Shown piece after piece: positions 40,353 through 48,049 of a DNA stretch of 48,049 bases (the stretch's first letter is position 1; each line of letters starts with the position of its first letter). This DNA is from a virus. The DNA lies in IMG/VR virus record IMGVR_UViG_3300042922_000376, positions 1 to 48,049 of that record. One strand, given 5' to 3'. The notes beneath the pieces were generated by a model. The model was not told the origin of the DNA. It did not search any database and saw only the letters and a list, made by a program, of their open reading frames with translations. The position numbers and the translations under genes were made by a program.

Positions 40353-41065
40353 GCAACGGACAAAAATTTCCATTTCTGAAAGCCCTCAACAACGCCATTC
40401 ATACGGCCAATGAAGACCGGGCCGCGATAGAGGGGCGGTCGCTGCCCTGTCATGTGGTCGGCGTTGACGGGCAGATCGTCACTGTTCAGTTCGACATGCT
40501 GCCTGACGGCACACAGTACCCTCAGGTGACGATCCCGATAGCGACATTCGAATACATACGCTACCCGGTTCAAATCGGCGACAAAGGGGTTACCGTTGCC
40601 GCTGACGTATCGCTGAGAGGTATTTCGGGACTCGGTACCGGCATCGCCAACCGTGCGCTAACGCTCTCGCTGGTGCCACTGTTTTTCGTTCCGCTTTCGA
40701 ATGCAGGGTGGACGAAAGAGGATCCTGACAAAATCGTGCTGTACGGGCCGGACGGGGCAATCCTGAAAACCGCCGACGGTGCCAGCAGCATTACGGTTGA
40801 GCCGGGAAAAATAACTGAAAAGGCTGATGCGATTTATCTCACAGCGAAAAACATTTATCTCGGCGGGGGCACGATTCATCTCAATGGCCCGATTGTCCAG
40901 GACGCTGGTGAGATGTCTGATACTTCCGCCAAATTTATCGGGCCGATGGATGTCACGAACGACGTGACTGCAGGCGGGATCAGTCTGATGAATCACCCTC
41001 ATGATGTGAAAAACGTACAGAGTGGTGGCAGCACTATTCAGTCTGAAAAACCTAAAGCGGGGTAA
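40349..41065 (+). CDS. Baseplate spike protein (Gp138 N-terminal-like)
   Basis: Protein of 238 aa. The N-terminal OB-fold type region (LPCHVVGVDGQIVTVQFDML) and PVQIGDKGVTVAADVSL match the Gp138/gpV spike family. The C-terminal part has repeated short strands expected of a beta-helical spike and ends SLMNHPHDVKNVQSGGSTI, a typical His-containing tip region. It punctures the outer membrane. Confidence 0.8.
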   Translation: MSNGQKFPFLKALNNAIHTANEDRAAIEGRSLPCHVVGVDGQIVTVQFDMLPDGTQYPQVTIPIATFEYIRYPVQIGDKGVTVAADVSLRGISGLGTGIANRALTLSLVPLFFVPLSNAGWTKEDPDKIVLYGPDGAILKTADGASSITVEPGKITEKADAIYLTAKNIYLGGGTIHLNGPIVQDAGEMSDTSAKFIGPMDVTNDVTAGGISLMNHPHDVKNVQSGGSTIQSEKPKAG

Positions 41066-41067
41066 CC

Positions 41068-41415
41068 ATGAGAACATGGGGGCGCGTTACAGACGCGAAC
41101 GGTAACAAGACGTGGCAGGTAGTGGAAACAGATGCGAACGGTGATTCGTCATACGTCTGGTTAACCACGCTGATCCAGACCTTAAAGCTTGGTCTGGGAG
41201 AATCGCCGTTTTACGCACAGTACGGCATTCCGGCGCAGCAGTCGATTGTTCAGCAGGTTTACCCTGATTATTACGTCAACATGACGCAGCAGCAGTTTGC
41301 CGGTTACTTCGCATCGCTGGCGATATCGAAAGTAGATGGGGCCGAAAAACCCACCTATACAATCGACGTGGTATTCCGCAACGGTGTCAGTTACCAAAAA
41401 AACGTCGCAGTCTAA
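41068..41415 (+). CDS. Baseplate wedge-associated protein (gp25-like position)
   Basis: Protein of 115 aa, starting MRTWGRVTDANGNKTWQVVE, in the position of gpW/gp25. Its middle (GLGESPFYAQYGIPAQQSIV) has the LGE-PF--YGI pattern seen in such wedge proteins. A terminator follows. Confidence 0.65.
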   Translation: MRTWGRVTDANGNKTWQVVETDANGDSSYVWLTTLIQTLKLGLGESPFYAQYGIPAQQSIVQQVYPDYYVNMTQQQFAGYFASLAISKVDGAEKPTYTIDVVFRNGVSYQKNVAV

Positions 41416-41429
41416 ATAATGAAATATGA

Positions 41430-41454
41430 CCAACCCGCTTCGGCGGGTTTTTTT
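41430..41454 (+). terminator. Intrinsic terminator inside the baseplate operon
   Basis: AACCCGC (41432-41438) and GCGGGTT (41443-41449) form a 7-bp stem with a TTCG loop and a T-run. It separates the 115-aa gene from baseplate J and would need antitermination for downstream genes. Confidence 0.85.
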
Positions 41455-41465
41455 ATGGAGTGAAA

Positions 41466-42695
41466 ATGTCTGATTTACCCATAATCATGACCGAAGCGGG
41501 GGCGCAGCCCACACCGCCTAAAACGCTGCTGGCAAACCTTATCAGCAGGGTCGCGCAAAAAGTTCCTGATTACACTGCCAACCTGCCGGCAGGATTAATC
41601 ACTGACCTCGCGAGCACTGCGACGGGGGCTATCGCATTAATCGACCAGGCTCGGGTTGACCTTATAAACTCGGTAACACCGTACGGTGCTAATATCCCTT
41701 TGCTGATGCAGCTCGGAACCACCTATGGCGTCCCACAGGGGGAGGGAACAAACACCTCGGTTTACATCACTTTCTCCGGTCCACCGGGATTCGGCATCCC
41801 GAAAGGGTTCACCATCGGTGACGGGAACAACCAGTACGCTGTTGTTCGAGACACCGTGATTCCTTCGAGCGGTCAAACCGAACCTGTCTACAGCCTGGCA
41901 ACGTCCCCGGGTTCGTGGGCGGTACCAGAAGGTACGGTTACCCAGATAATCACATCGGTACCAAAGGGCTACACGGTGACCTGTACAAACCTCACCGCAG
42001 GGTTGCCAGGGCTTGCTGAACAATCGTGGGCATCTTATCGCGGCCAGGTGATGCAGTCAGGCATGAAAACTGTGCAGGGCACTCCCGATTACTTCAGAAC
42101 GGTACTGGAGGAGGTGGATGGCGTACAGGCAAACCTGCTTTCTTTTCGTCAGGCATCATTGGGTAAATGGGTGGCTATCATTGGCGGCGGCGATCCGTAC
42201 GAAGTGGCTTATGCCATTTATAAAGCCGTGCCGGATATATCAGTCCTGACGAACGATGTCAGCAACCCATCAGGCGGAGCTGAGGTAGACAAGAAAACGA
42301 TCCAGATTGATGTCTACCCCGATTCGTATCAGGTGCCTTTCGTCGTTCCTACTTCACAAACAGCAGCTGTGTTCATCACGTGGAATACCGCATCAACGAA
42401 TTACATTGATCCAGCCGGAATATCGATGGCTGTGCAGCAGCCGGTAGCCGACTACATCAATGCTATCGCCACAGGTGAGCCAATCAACCTGCTCCAGATT
42501 CAGGAAATTTTCCTCGAGGCGGTGCAGGGGCTTGTGCCTCCATCGCTCGTATCGATGATCGATATTCAGATCGGCATCAACGGGACGATTGTAGCGCCTG
42601 AGGCGAATTCAAAACTCGTTTACGGCGACACCTACGGCTACTTCTCCACGACGGCAGGACAGGTTAAGGTGGAAAAATATGGAAGCACCAGTTAG
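41466..42695 (+). CDS. Baseplate J-like wedge protein
   Basis: Protein of 409 aa. Features are the N-terminal SDLPIIMTEAGAQPTPPKTL, GTTYGVPQGEGTNTSVYITF and PGSWAVPEGTVTQIITSVPK followed by GLPGLAEQSWASYRGQVM, the J-like pattern. ATG 41466 follows GGAG; an in-frame GTG lies at 41460. It forms the wedge ring triggering sheath contraction. Confidence 0.85.
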   Translation: MSDLPIIMTEAGAQPTPPKTLLANLISRVAQKVPDYTANLPAGLITDLASTATGAIALIDQARVDLINSVTPYGANIPLLMQLGTTYGVPQGEGTNTSVYITFSGPPGFGIPKGFTIGDGNNQYAVVRDTVIPSSGQTEPVYSLATSPGSWAVPEGTVTQIITSVPKGYTVTCTNLTAGLPGLAEQSWASYRGQVMQSGMKTVQGTPDYFRTVLEEVDGVQANLLSFRQASLGKWVAIIGGGDPYEVAYAIYKAVPDISVLTNDVSNPSGGAEVDKKTIQIDVYPDSYQVPFVVPTSQTAAVFITWNTASTNYIDPAGISMAVQQPVADYINAIATGEPINLLQIQEIFLEAVQGLVPPSLVSMIDIQIGINGTIVAPEANSKLVYGDTYGYFSTTAGQVKVEKYGSTS

Positions 42696-43302
42696 TCAAA
42701 TAATCCCTTCTTACCCGTTTGTTCAGTACCGCGATGATCCCAACATTGTGGCGTTCTTTCAGGCTTACAACGAAATGGCCCAGGAGTATCTGGACGAAAT
42801 AAATTCACTGAGCATCCCTTACTGGCCCTCTCCGGCGCTGTCGGGAAAGTTGCTTGATTGGGTGGTGGAAGGAATTTACGGGGAAACAAGGCCGCTGCTG
42901 CAGGTATCTCAGGACGCTATCGCGAAAGGGGCCTACAACACCATCGACTACAACACGATCCCTTATGCCGGGATGAAGAACTACATACCAGGTGCCACGA
43001 CATACGTTGTTGACGATTATTTCAAGCGCATATTGACCTGGAATTTTTATAAGGGTGACGGAGTGCAGTTCAACATTGACTGGCTCAAACGACGCATAGC
43101 GCGTTTTCTGCGTGGGCCAAATGGTATCGATCCGCCCGTAACAGACACCTTTGATATTTCTGTCGTGCCGGACAATGGCGTGTTCGCTATTTTGCTCCCT
43201 AACTCGAATGACTCGGTGGGGCAATTTCTCAAGGATGCGATAGAGCAGCGCATTGTCAAATTACCTTTCATGTACAGCTTTACAGTCGATTTTTCTAATT
43301 AA
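42679..43302 (+). CDS. Tail protein of DUF2612/gpI type
   Basis: Protein of 207 aa. SQIIPSYPFVQYRDDPNIVA and LSGKLLDWVVEGIYGETRPL match the DUF2612 family, which takes the place of gpI between J and the fibre. It probably attaches the fibre to the baseplate. It overlaps J by 17 nt. Confidence 0.78.
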   Translation: MEAPVSQIIPSYPFVQYRDDPNIVAFFQAYNEMAQEYLDEINSLSIPYWPSPALSGKLLDWVVEGIYGETRPLLQVSQDAIAKGAYNTIDYNTIPYAGMKNYIPGATTYVVDDYFKRILTWNFYKGDGVQFNIDWLKRRIARFLRGPNGIDPPVTDTFDISVVPDNGVFAILLPNSNDSVGQFLKDAIEQRIVKLPFMYSFTVDFSN

Positions 43303-43328
43303 TCCTGATCACTTCTAATGGTGAAAAA

Positions 43329-45122
43329 ATGATACTGGGTTTCGGTAACAACGTGGTCTCTTCTCTGGCATCCGACATTACGGCCAGCCAGACAACTTTT
43401 TCAGTGATTCCGGGGGATGGCCCGTTATTTGCCTCTCTCCTGACATCTGATTTCAGCAACAAATCCACCACATTAAAAACCTACGCGAAAATTACGCTGA
43501 CCGACTCCGGCGAAACTGCGTTTGAGGTCTGCCACCTGACGGCGGTGAGCGGTGATACGCTGACGGTTATTCGTGGGCAAGAAGGCACTGCCGCAAAGGG
43601 ATGGGCGCTGAAAGATGTAGTAGCCAACTTTGCCACACGCGGCTCTGAAAATGCGTTCCCACAAATCGCTCATATCCAGAGCGGGTTTTATACCTCGGGC
43701 GCCGCTGGCGGCACCGCAAACGCTTTGACGTTGGAACTGCCAACGACGTTTTTCCTCAACGGTTCGGCTGATTGGGTGCTGAAAACCCCGATCGTTGTTT
43801 ACCCATCGCTTAACAATACCGGCGCAGCAACGTTGCAACTGACTATGGGGGGGCGGGTTCTCGGCACTTTCAAGCTCTACAAAGGCAACAAAGCTGAACT
43901 GGTAGCGAACGATATTCTCAAGGATGTAGCACTGGTTTGCCTGCTGGATAACACCAAAACTTTTTTCAATGTGGCGAACCCGGGGGCTATTTATGCAGGG
44001 CTGGGCACTGCCGCATTCAAAGATGTAGTCACATCGCAGACTGATACCACAGCGGGAAGGGTCCTAAATGTTGGGTACGCAGGTCTTGGGGGCACCGCTC
44101 CTCGAACAGCGGTGGTGGCTTCTAATAGCTATGACAATATACCAACCGGACTACCATCTGGCTACTGGACGCATGCTGTTGCTGGAGGGCCATTTGCACA
44201 CACCCTGACTCTTTTACAAGACGGTGGTGGAGGCATGGACGACAGACATTTAATCATTCCGTCCAGTAACGCAGGTAAAATTGCACTCCGTTGGGATAGC
44301 GGAACTTCAAAGTATTACCAATATTTTTATACCGATAAGAATAAACCCACCGCCGGGGATGTAGGGGCATTTCCATCGTCCCCGAGCAGCCTAACCGTCG
44401 ACTTAAACACACTGGGTGCAATGACAAGCAAAGGTGTTTATTACCAGGCCAATAATGCTGGCGCTACAGCGGCAAATCACTACCCCGCGCAGACAGCGGG
44501 AACGCTCTTTGTGACGCGCTCTGCGTACGGTTGTCAGCAGATGTATATCACGTATTCGAACAGACTATTCATCAGGGCATTGACAGGTAGTTGGAACGGT
44601 TCTGGGCCGTGGTCTGATTGGGTTGAAATGTATGGCCCGAACAACAGGCCTAATTCAGATGCAGTGAACTGCATAGGGCGTGATGGGAGTCATATCGGTG
44701 GGTTTGCAAGTGGGGATGTTACACGCCCGTATTTGCGTCATACGGCGAGCAACACAGCGGTTGTGCTGGCGAAGGCTGGCGATTCGTACACAAAAGCTGA
44801 ATCTGACAATGGATATATGGCTAAAACCGGAGCATATACCAAGACTGAAAGTGACGGACGTTATCAGCCCAAGGGCAACTACACCCCGGCAGGGCAGGCT
44901 TATACTAAGGCTGAGTCAAACGCGCGTTATGTGCAGGGTATACAGTTAGGTGCGCGAGCAAGGCATGAATCAACCAACGCAACATCAAACCCATTTTATT
45001 TACCCGCAGGCTGTTTTTTTTGTGGTTATGGATGCCCTAACTCGGATGCGAACAATGGGTATTGGTTTTACAAACCTATACAGCGAAATATCAATGGTAC
45101 ATGGGTAACTATTTCTGGATAA
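43329..45122 (+). CDS. Tail fibre protein
   Basis: Fibre of 597 aa. The first 110 residues (MILGFGNNVVSSLASDITAS and LTVIRGQEGTAAKGWALKD) form the baseplate-binding domain seen in many myophages. A long Gly/Ser/Thr-rich middle follows. Near 486-540 three copies of a YTKAESDxxY motif (SYTKAESDNGY, AYTKTESDGRY, AYTKAESNARY) form a shaft repeat. The last 60 residues would bind the receptor. The adjoining tfa gene is its chaperone. Confidence 0.88.
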   Translation: MILGFGNNVVSSLASDITASQTTFSVIPGDGPLFASLLTSDFSNKSTTLKTYAKITLTDSGETAFEVCHLTAVSGDTLTVIRGQEGTAAKGWALKDVVANFATRGSENAFPQIAHIQSGFYTSGAAGGTANALTLELPTTFFLNGSADWVLKTPIVVYPSLNNTGAATLQLTMGGRVLGTFKLYKGNKAELVANDILKDVALVCLLDNTKTFFNVANPGAIYAGLGTAAFKDVVTSQTDTTAGRVLNVGYAGLGGTAPRTAVVASNSYDNIPTGLPSGYWTHAVAGGPFAHTLTLLQDGGGGMDDRHLIIPSSNAGKIALRWDSGTSKYYQYFYTDKNKPTAGDVGAFPSSPSSLTVDLNTLGAMTSKGVYYQANNAGATAANHYPAQTAGTLFVTRSAYGCQQMYITYSNRLFIRALTGSWNGSGPWSDWVEMYGPNNRPNSDAVNCIGRDGSHIGGFASGDVTRPYLRHTASNTAVVLAKAGDSYTKAESDNGYMAKTGAYTKTESDGRYQPKGNYTPAGQAYTKAESNARYVQGIQLGARARHESTNATSNPFYLPAGCFFCGYGCPNSDANNGYWFYKPIQRNINGTWVTISG

Positions 45123-45131
45123 GGTCTGAAT

Positions 45132-45716
45132 ATGCAAAATATTAAAAACTTCAAAATTGTTGAGCCAACGTCTGAACAACTAAAAACGTATGCTACTGCT
45201 GACGGAGCGATACCAGTGTTTTTTCAATCCGAGGATGGGCAGGATTGGTACGAATGCCATAAACTTTTTTCGGATAATACCATTAAGATAATGTATGACA
45301 ATAAAGGGGTTATTACCTCTGTCGTAGATAAACCAATTCCAGAGCGCGGTAATACCTATGCTGTATCTATGTTTTATCCAGATGGAATGAGTGTTGCCGA
45401 ATTATCTTTAAACGATTACCCTGAAGGGGTGACTATAGATGGGTCTTGGATGTTTAGTAACGGAGCTATTGTTCCTGTTCCCGTTGATAATGTTGCGGTA
45501 GCAGAAGAAGAGAAAGCATTGAGATTAAATGAGGCTGAAGTAGTCATAACACCACTTGAAAGAGCCACTAAATACGGAATCGCTACAGATCAGGAAAAGC
45601 AACTTCTCGAAGATTGGGAGGTTTACACAGTGCTACTAAACCGTGTTGATGCTTCTCAGGCTCCTAATATCCAATGGCCTGAGAAGCCTGGGAAGAATTC
45701 AGAAACCACATCGTAA
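45132..45716 (+). CDS. tfa: Tail fibre assembly chaperone
   Basis: Protein of 194 aa matching the caudoviral Tfa family: NIKNFKIVEPTSEQLKTYAT at the start and LERATKYGIATDQEKQLLED followed by WEVYTVLLNRVDASQAPNIQ, then WPEKP. It folds and attaches the fibre tip. The gene is more AT-rich than the structural genes before it, which suggests exchange of fibre modules. Confidence 0.9.
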   Translation: MQNIKNFKIVEPTSEQLKTYATADGAIPVFFQSEDGQDWYECHKLFSDNTIKIMYDNKGVITSVVDKPIPERGNTYAVSMFYPDGMSVAELSLNDYPEGVTIDGSWMFSNGAIVPVPVDNVAVAEEEKALRLNEAEVVITPLERATKYGIATDQEKQLLEDWEVYTVLLNRVDASQAPNIQWPEKPGKNSETTS

Positions 45717-45724
45717 GGTTTCTG
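45700..45724. terminator. Hairpin between convergent tfa and glycosyltransferase genes
   Basis: CAGAAACC (45700-45707) and GGTTTCTG (45717-45724) form an 8-bp stem that includes the tfa stop codon. No strong T-run is present on either side. A bidirectional termination role is plausible from its place between convergent genes. Confidence 0.45.
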
Positions 45725-45734
45725 ATATTAGGTC

Positions 45735-46826
45735 TTACTCCTCGTTACTTTTCAAATGTTCATCGATCAACTTTAGAATCGGCTGCACATCGGCATCCAT
45801 AACACGACGCTCTTTTAGTCTTACCTGAGTGGCTAATTTATAGTTTGGTCCCCAAACATCAGCGTTATCTGCAGATTCGCCGATTATTTTGAATGGGTAA
45901 ATGCATATAATTTTTTTCTTGAAGGCTCGGCATACATGTACAAAAGATGTGTCTGGGGAGATGACTAGTGCGCTATCTTTGATGATTTGTGCAGCTGAGA
46001 AGAATGATGGCGTTGTATTCTTAGTGACATTTTCTGAATCGGGGATAGATGCAATTTTGTGCTGCTCCCCGAGGATGATCATATGATGCGAATTGGTGTA
46101 TTTTGCCATGTGATCGGTTATGACTTCAATTTGGGAGTCTGAAAAAAAACGCTCACTGACACTGCCGTAAGGTATAAATGAAATTATTTTTTTATTTGTG
46201 GTTTTTTTAACAAAATTACATGCTGCTTCAGCATCTTCATTCGGAATGATAACAGAGTATTCGTAATCCTTTTCGGGTATTCCCAAACGGTCAAGCAAGT
46301 CAATGTATCTGGTGCTAATGTGCGCCAAGGGATTACGTATTGTAATGACCTCATCATATAATCGATATTTATCTGTGAACCCGATGGTTTTGTAAGGCTT
46401 GGCAAGTCTAATCAAATTAAACGTATCAATGTTTGAATGAGTGATTTCGTGCGAGTCAATTAATACGAAGGGATTGATTTTTTTCAACTGGGTAAGAAGT
46501 GGTTTTTTATTATCAGGATCATATAAATATAGCCCATCCAAGGTTCTCCATTCCTTGAATAAAAAATGAGTCCTTCTGTCTGCAATTACAGATACTCTGA
46601 AGTTGTTTTTAACAAGAGTATCAATGACCCCACCGATAACAACCGCGTCTCCAATTCCTTTGGCGATAAAAGGTATCACCAAGTGGTTTGTGCCTAACTC
46701 GCGTTCGGGCCCAGCAGTACGGGATAGGGCTGTAACTGCGCTCAAAAGACTAAGTTTTAACCGTAATTTTGTTCGTTTCAGTACGTAATTTTTAGATCTG
46801 TTTACTTTTCTTAGCCATTTGATCAT
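45735..46826 (-). CDS. GT9-family glycosyltransferase, likely serotype-conversion gene
   Basis: Protein of 363 aa of the heptosyltransferase (GT9) type. Near the N-terminus LVIPFIAKGIGDAVVIGGVI is the first Rossmann loop; near the C-terminus LVISPDTSFVHVCRAFKKKI is the GT9 D-(T/S)-x-x-x-H motif. An N-terminal basic-hydrophobic region (about 1-40) may associate with the membrane. ATG 46826 follows AGGAAAAA; the in-frame extension to 46913 lacks such a site. It is AT-rich and inverted relative to the late genes, typical of a moron. It may alter LPS of the lysogen. Confidence 0.8.
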   Translation of the reverse strand: MIKWLRKVNRSKNYVLKRTKLRLKLSLLSAVTALSRTAGPERELGTNHLVIPFIAKGIGDAVVIGGVIDTLVKNNFRVSVIADRRTHFLFKEWRTLDGLYLYDPDNKKPLLTQLKKINPFVLIDSHEITHSNIDTFNLIRLAKPYKTIGFTDKYRLYDEVITIRNPLAHISTRYIDLLDRLGIPEKDYEYSVIIPNEDAEAACNFVKKTTNKKIISFIPYGSVSERFFSDSQIEVITDHMAKYTNSHHMIILGEQHKIASIPDSENVTKNTTPSFFSAAQIIKDSALVISPDTSFVHVCRAFKKKIICIYPFKIIGESADNADVWGPNYKLATQVRLKERRVMDADVQPILKLIDEHLKSNEE

Positions 46827-47000
46827 GAGCTTTTTCCTGTGAAAATGTATTGTGGTTGACTGAGTCTGGTGCCAATACGGGCATTTTAACTTGTTGCGAG
46901 CACATAAAAACAAAATGGTTGGACAACAAAAGCCCTATTTGGCGTTTTTGTAGCCGATATCATGAAATTCAAAGCTTAAAATTGCTAACGTGCGGAGTAG

Positions 47001-47026
47001 GTGCCCCTGACACCGAGCAGGGGCTT
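47001..47026 (-). terminator. Hairpin after the Rha-family gene
   Basis: GCCCCTG (47003-47009) and CAGGGGC (47018-47024) pair around an 8-nt loop, about 10 nt beyond the Rha stop. A T-run is lacking. It may end the Rha message. The wider stretch 46827-47032 shows no gene and may hold the promoter for the glycosyltransferase. Confidence 0.45.
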
Positions 47027-47032
47027 AATAAT

Positions 47033-47617
47033 TTATGCTGAGATAGCTAGCGCTCTTTTCTCGCCTAAAGCCATTATTGAATCGAGAGTCATGTCGCGAA
47101 GGTCATCACAGTGAATCACCAGATATCCAGCTTGCTCTGCGGTGTGTTTAAATCCTTCGAAGCTGGTGAAGTGTTCGCCTTGTTTGGCGCGTTGTATGTG
47201 TACAGTTTTACCATCCCGGATTTGCACGAATAGATCTGCATCAAAAGGGAACAAGGTTGAGTGCTGGCGTAGCAGCTCTTCTTCCATTTTGTTGAAGGCG
47301 TTGATGTAGTCGATTTTCCACTGAAGTGCTTTCTTGCCAGTAAAGCCCATTACGATCAGGACGAAAGCATCGCGAGTGAGTTCGAACATTGGTGTTGCGA
47401 TGCCTTCGCCACCGTTAGGGTTTTCTCGGGTGTAGAACGTCTCCTTGAAATTAAGGAGACGCCAGGCGGGTTCACACTCAGCCATCACGACACGGATTTT
47501 ATCCATCACGTTGTCATGGCGTTTTTGGAAGTAATTTGCAACCGCCACCGATGTGGTGACGGCTTTGTTGCCGCGGGATGTAACTTCAGGGATGACTGTT
47601 GAAATTGAGTTAGTCAT
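47033..47617 (-). CDS. rha: Rha-family phage regulatory protein
   Basis: Protein of 194 aa. VTTSVAVANYFQKRHDNVMD, then FKETFYTRENPNGGEG, MFELTRDAFVLIVMGFTGKK and ALQWKIDYINAFNKME match the Rha (pRha) domain. Rha proteins regulate phage development and can hinder growth when host IHF is lacking. The C-terminal 60 residues form a variable domain. An AGAGGT site lies 4 nt before the ATG. It sits next to attP with a structured leader. Confidence 0.88.
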   Translation of the reverse strand: MTNSISTVIPEVTSRGNKAVTTSVAVANYFQKRHDNVMDKIRVVMAECEPAWRLLNFKETFYTRENPNGGEGIATPMFELTRDAFVLIVMGFTGKKALQWKIDYINAFNKMEEELLRQHSTLFPFDADLFVQIRDGKTVHIQRAKQGEHFTSFEGFKHTAEQAGYLVIHCDDLRDMTLDSIMALGEKRALAISA

Positions 47618-47770
47618 GATGACCTCTTTTGGTTTTTTCGAAGTACCACTATTGGAGTGGTGCCGGGAGGTTCGAAACGGCCCAAAAGATACCGCGGACT
47701 AATTCCCCTTGCGGGTGTTGTATTCGTCGCCCTCCCGACATTGATCGGGGTTGTGTCCGCGCAATGCGTC
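47618..47770 (-). ncRNA. C4-like antisense RNA leader upstream of rha (candidate)
   Basis: On the minus strand, GTCGGGAGG (47739-47731) can pair over 9 bp (one wobble) with CCTCCCGGC (47670-47662), which lies about 45 nt before the rha start. The upstream segment also folds as CCCGA/TCGGG. Two complementary blocks, one in a leader hairpin and one near the ribosome site of a regulatory gene, is the logic of phage C4/P4 CI antisense RNAs. The pairing is seen directly; the class assignment is inference. Confidence 0.45.
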
Positions 47771-47865
47771 CACTGAAAAATAGGCATAAAAAATCCAACA
47801 CTGACGGGGTTGGTTCTGACCGCTTTTGGAGAGGTTTCGACGCCTCGTAGGAAGGATACTAATCA

Positions 47866-47903
47866 ATCCCTAAAACTATGGCAAGAATTCTTTCCCCAAA
47901 ACT
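47866..47903 (+). other. Putative integrase arm-type sites (P side)
   Basis: An exact TTCCCCAAAACT lies at 47892-47903, and a degenerate copy, ATCCCTAAAACT, at 47866-47877. Both have the same orientation as the three copies at 332-367. On the circle they lie about 130 nt or more before the icd core, the place expected for P-arm sites of a lambda-type attP. Confidence 0.55.
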
Positions 47904-47922
47904 AAAGCTAACTACTTGTAAT

Positions 47923-48049
47923 ATCTACTATCTAAATGGGTATTTAAATGTCAGTTTTGAAAGTGTTTTTGTTATAAAAAGTTAGTCATTTCAATGAAAT
48001 AACATACTTCAAGTTATATACTGCTGCGTCATATGGAATGGTTCGAAGC
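47923..48049. repeat. Terminal direct repeat, right copy
   Basis: Exact duplicate of 1-127. Joining the two ends restores a continuous attP region running from the Rha leader, through the left arm-type repeat at 47892, into the icd-like segment. Confidence 0.9.

Noticed and set aside
47629-47850. A plus-strand 73-codon frame (MVFSKYHYWSGAGRFETAQK...)
   Set aside because: It lies opposite the structured rha leader, has no ribosome site, and its Arg/Pro/Cys-rich composition reads like the complement of a conserved RNA.

Overview
The window is the complete genome of a temperate, contractile-tailed (myovirus-type) phage of Enterobacterales, opened at its attachment site. The first 127 bases recur exactly at the end (1-127 = 47923-48049), so the molecule closes into a circle of 47,922 bp. 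A repeat of exactly 127 bp looks like assembler overlap rather than a biological terminal repeat. The host assignment rests on a 165-bp segment (99-263) that reads as the last codons of an enterobacterial isocitrate dehydrogenase gene (icd). It lies beside a lambda-type integrase, so the phage very probably integrates into icd and restores its 3' end, as phage 21 and e14 do.

Layout. (1) 1-385 and 47618-47922: attP with the icd tail, the icd-type terminator and four exact or near-exact 12-bp repeats that look like integrase arm sites. (2) 386-8980, leftward: int, xis, a run of small overlapping accessory genes, a Gp157-family gene and a 764-aa protein joining a RecE-like N-terminal region to a single-strand annealing domain, then more small genes including two too short for routine ORF calling. 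(3) 9001-11400: control region with a GhoS-like small gene under its own palindromic operator, a short repressor lacking a LexA-type peptidase domain, operator palindromes, a DicC/Cro-like protein and a YdaT-like protein. (4) 11399-18073, rightward: an O-like initiator with an inserted GIY-YIG-type (MUG113/T5orf172) domain and an internal repeat cluster that may be the origin, a DnaC-like loader, a ParB-like protein, HNH nuclease, a hok/mok/sok-type toxin locus, a near-consensus LexA box, DUF1367, a Dam-type methylase, a YbcO-like protein and antiterminator Q. (5) 18080-20136: late promoter and terminator region, a structured non-coding stretch, holin, GH19 endolysin and Rz/Rz1 spanins. (6) 20195-23863: five genes (DUF115-like, GT9-like, SAM methyltransferase, ParB-like, TAGT-like glycosyltransferase) that may form a DNA or virion glycosylation cassette. 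(7) 23872-45716: terminase, portal, head, DUF3383 sheath, DUF3277 tube, frameshifted tail chaperone, tape measure with a transglycosylase domain, baseplate, fibre and fibre assembly genes. (8) 45735-47617, leftward: an AT-rich GT9 glycosyltransferase that is a likely lysogenic-conversion gene, and a Rha-family regulator with a C4-like leader.

How it fits together. Int and Xis handle integration and excision at icd. The repressor/Cro switch controls both early operons. O-like and DnaC-like proteins start replication, helped by the annealing recombinase. Q drives late transcription through several intrinsic terminators into lysis, packaging and virion genes. Because the repressor lacks a self-cleavage domain, SOS induction may instead run through the LexA-boxed gene near 15.5 kb. 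The least described parts are the glycosyltransferase/ParB cassette, the initiator with its inserted domain and repeats, the RecE-SSAP fusion, and the hairpin cluster at 18461-18547 with two anticodon-like loops.
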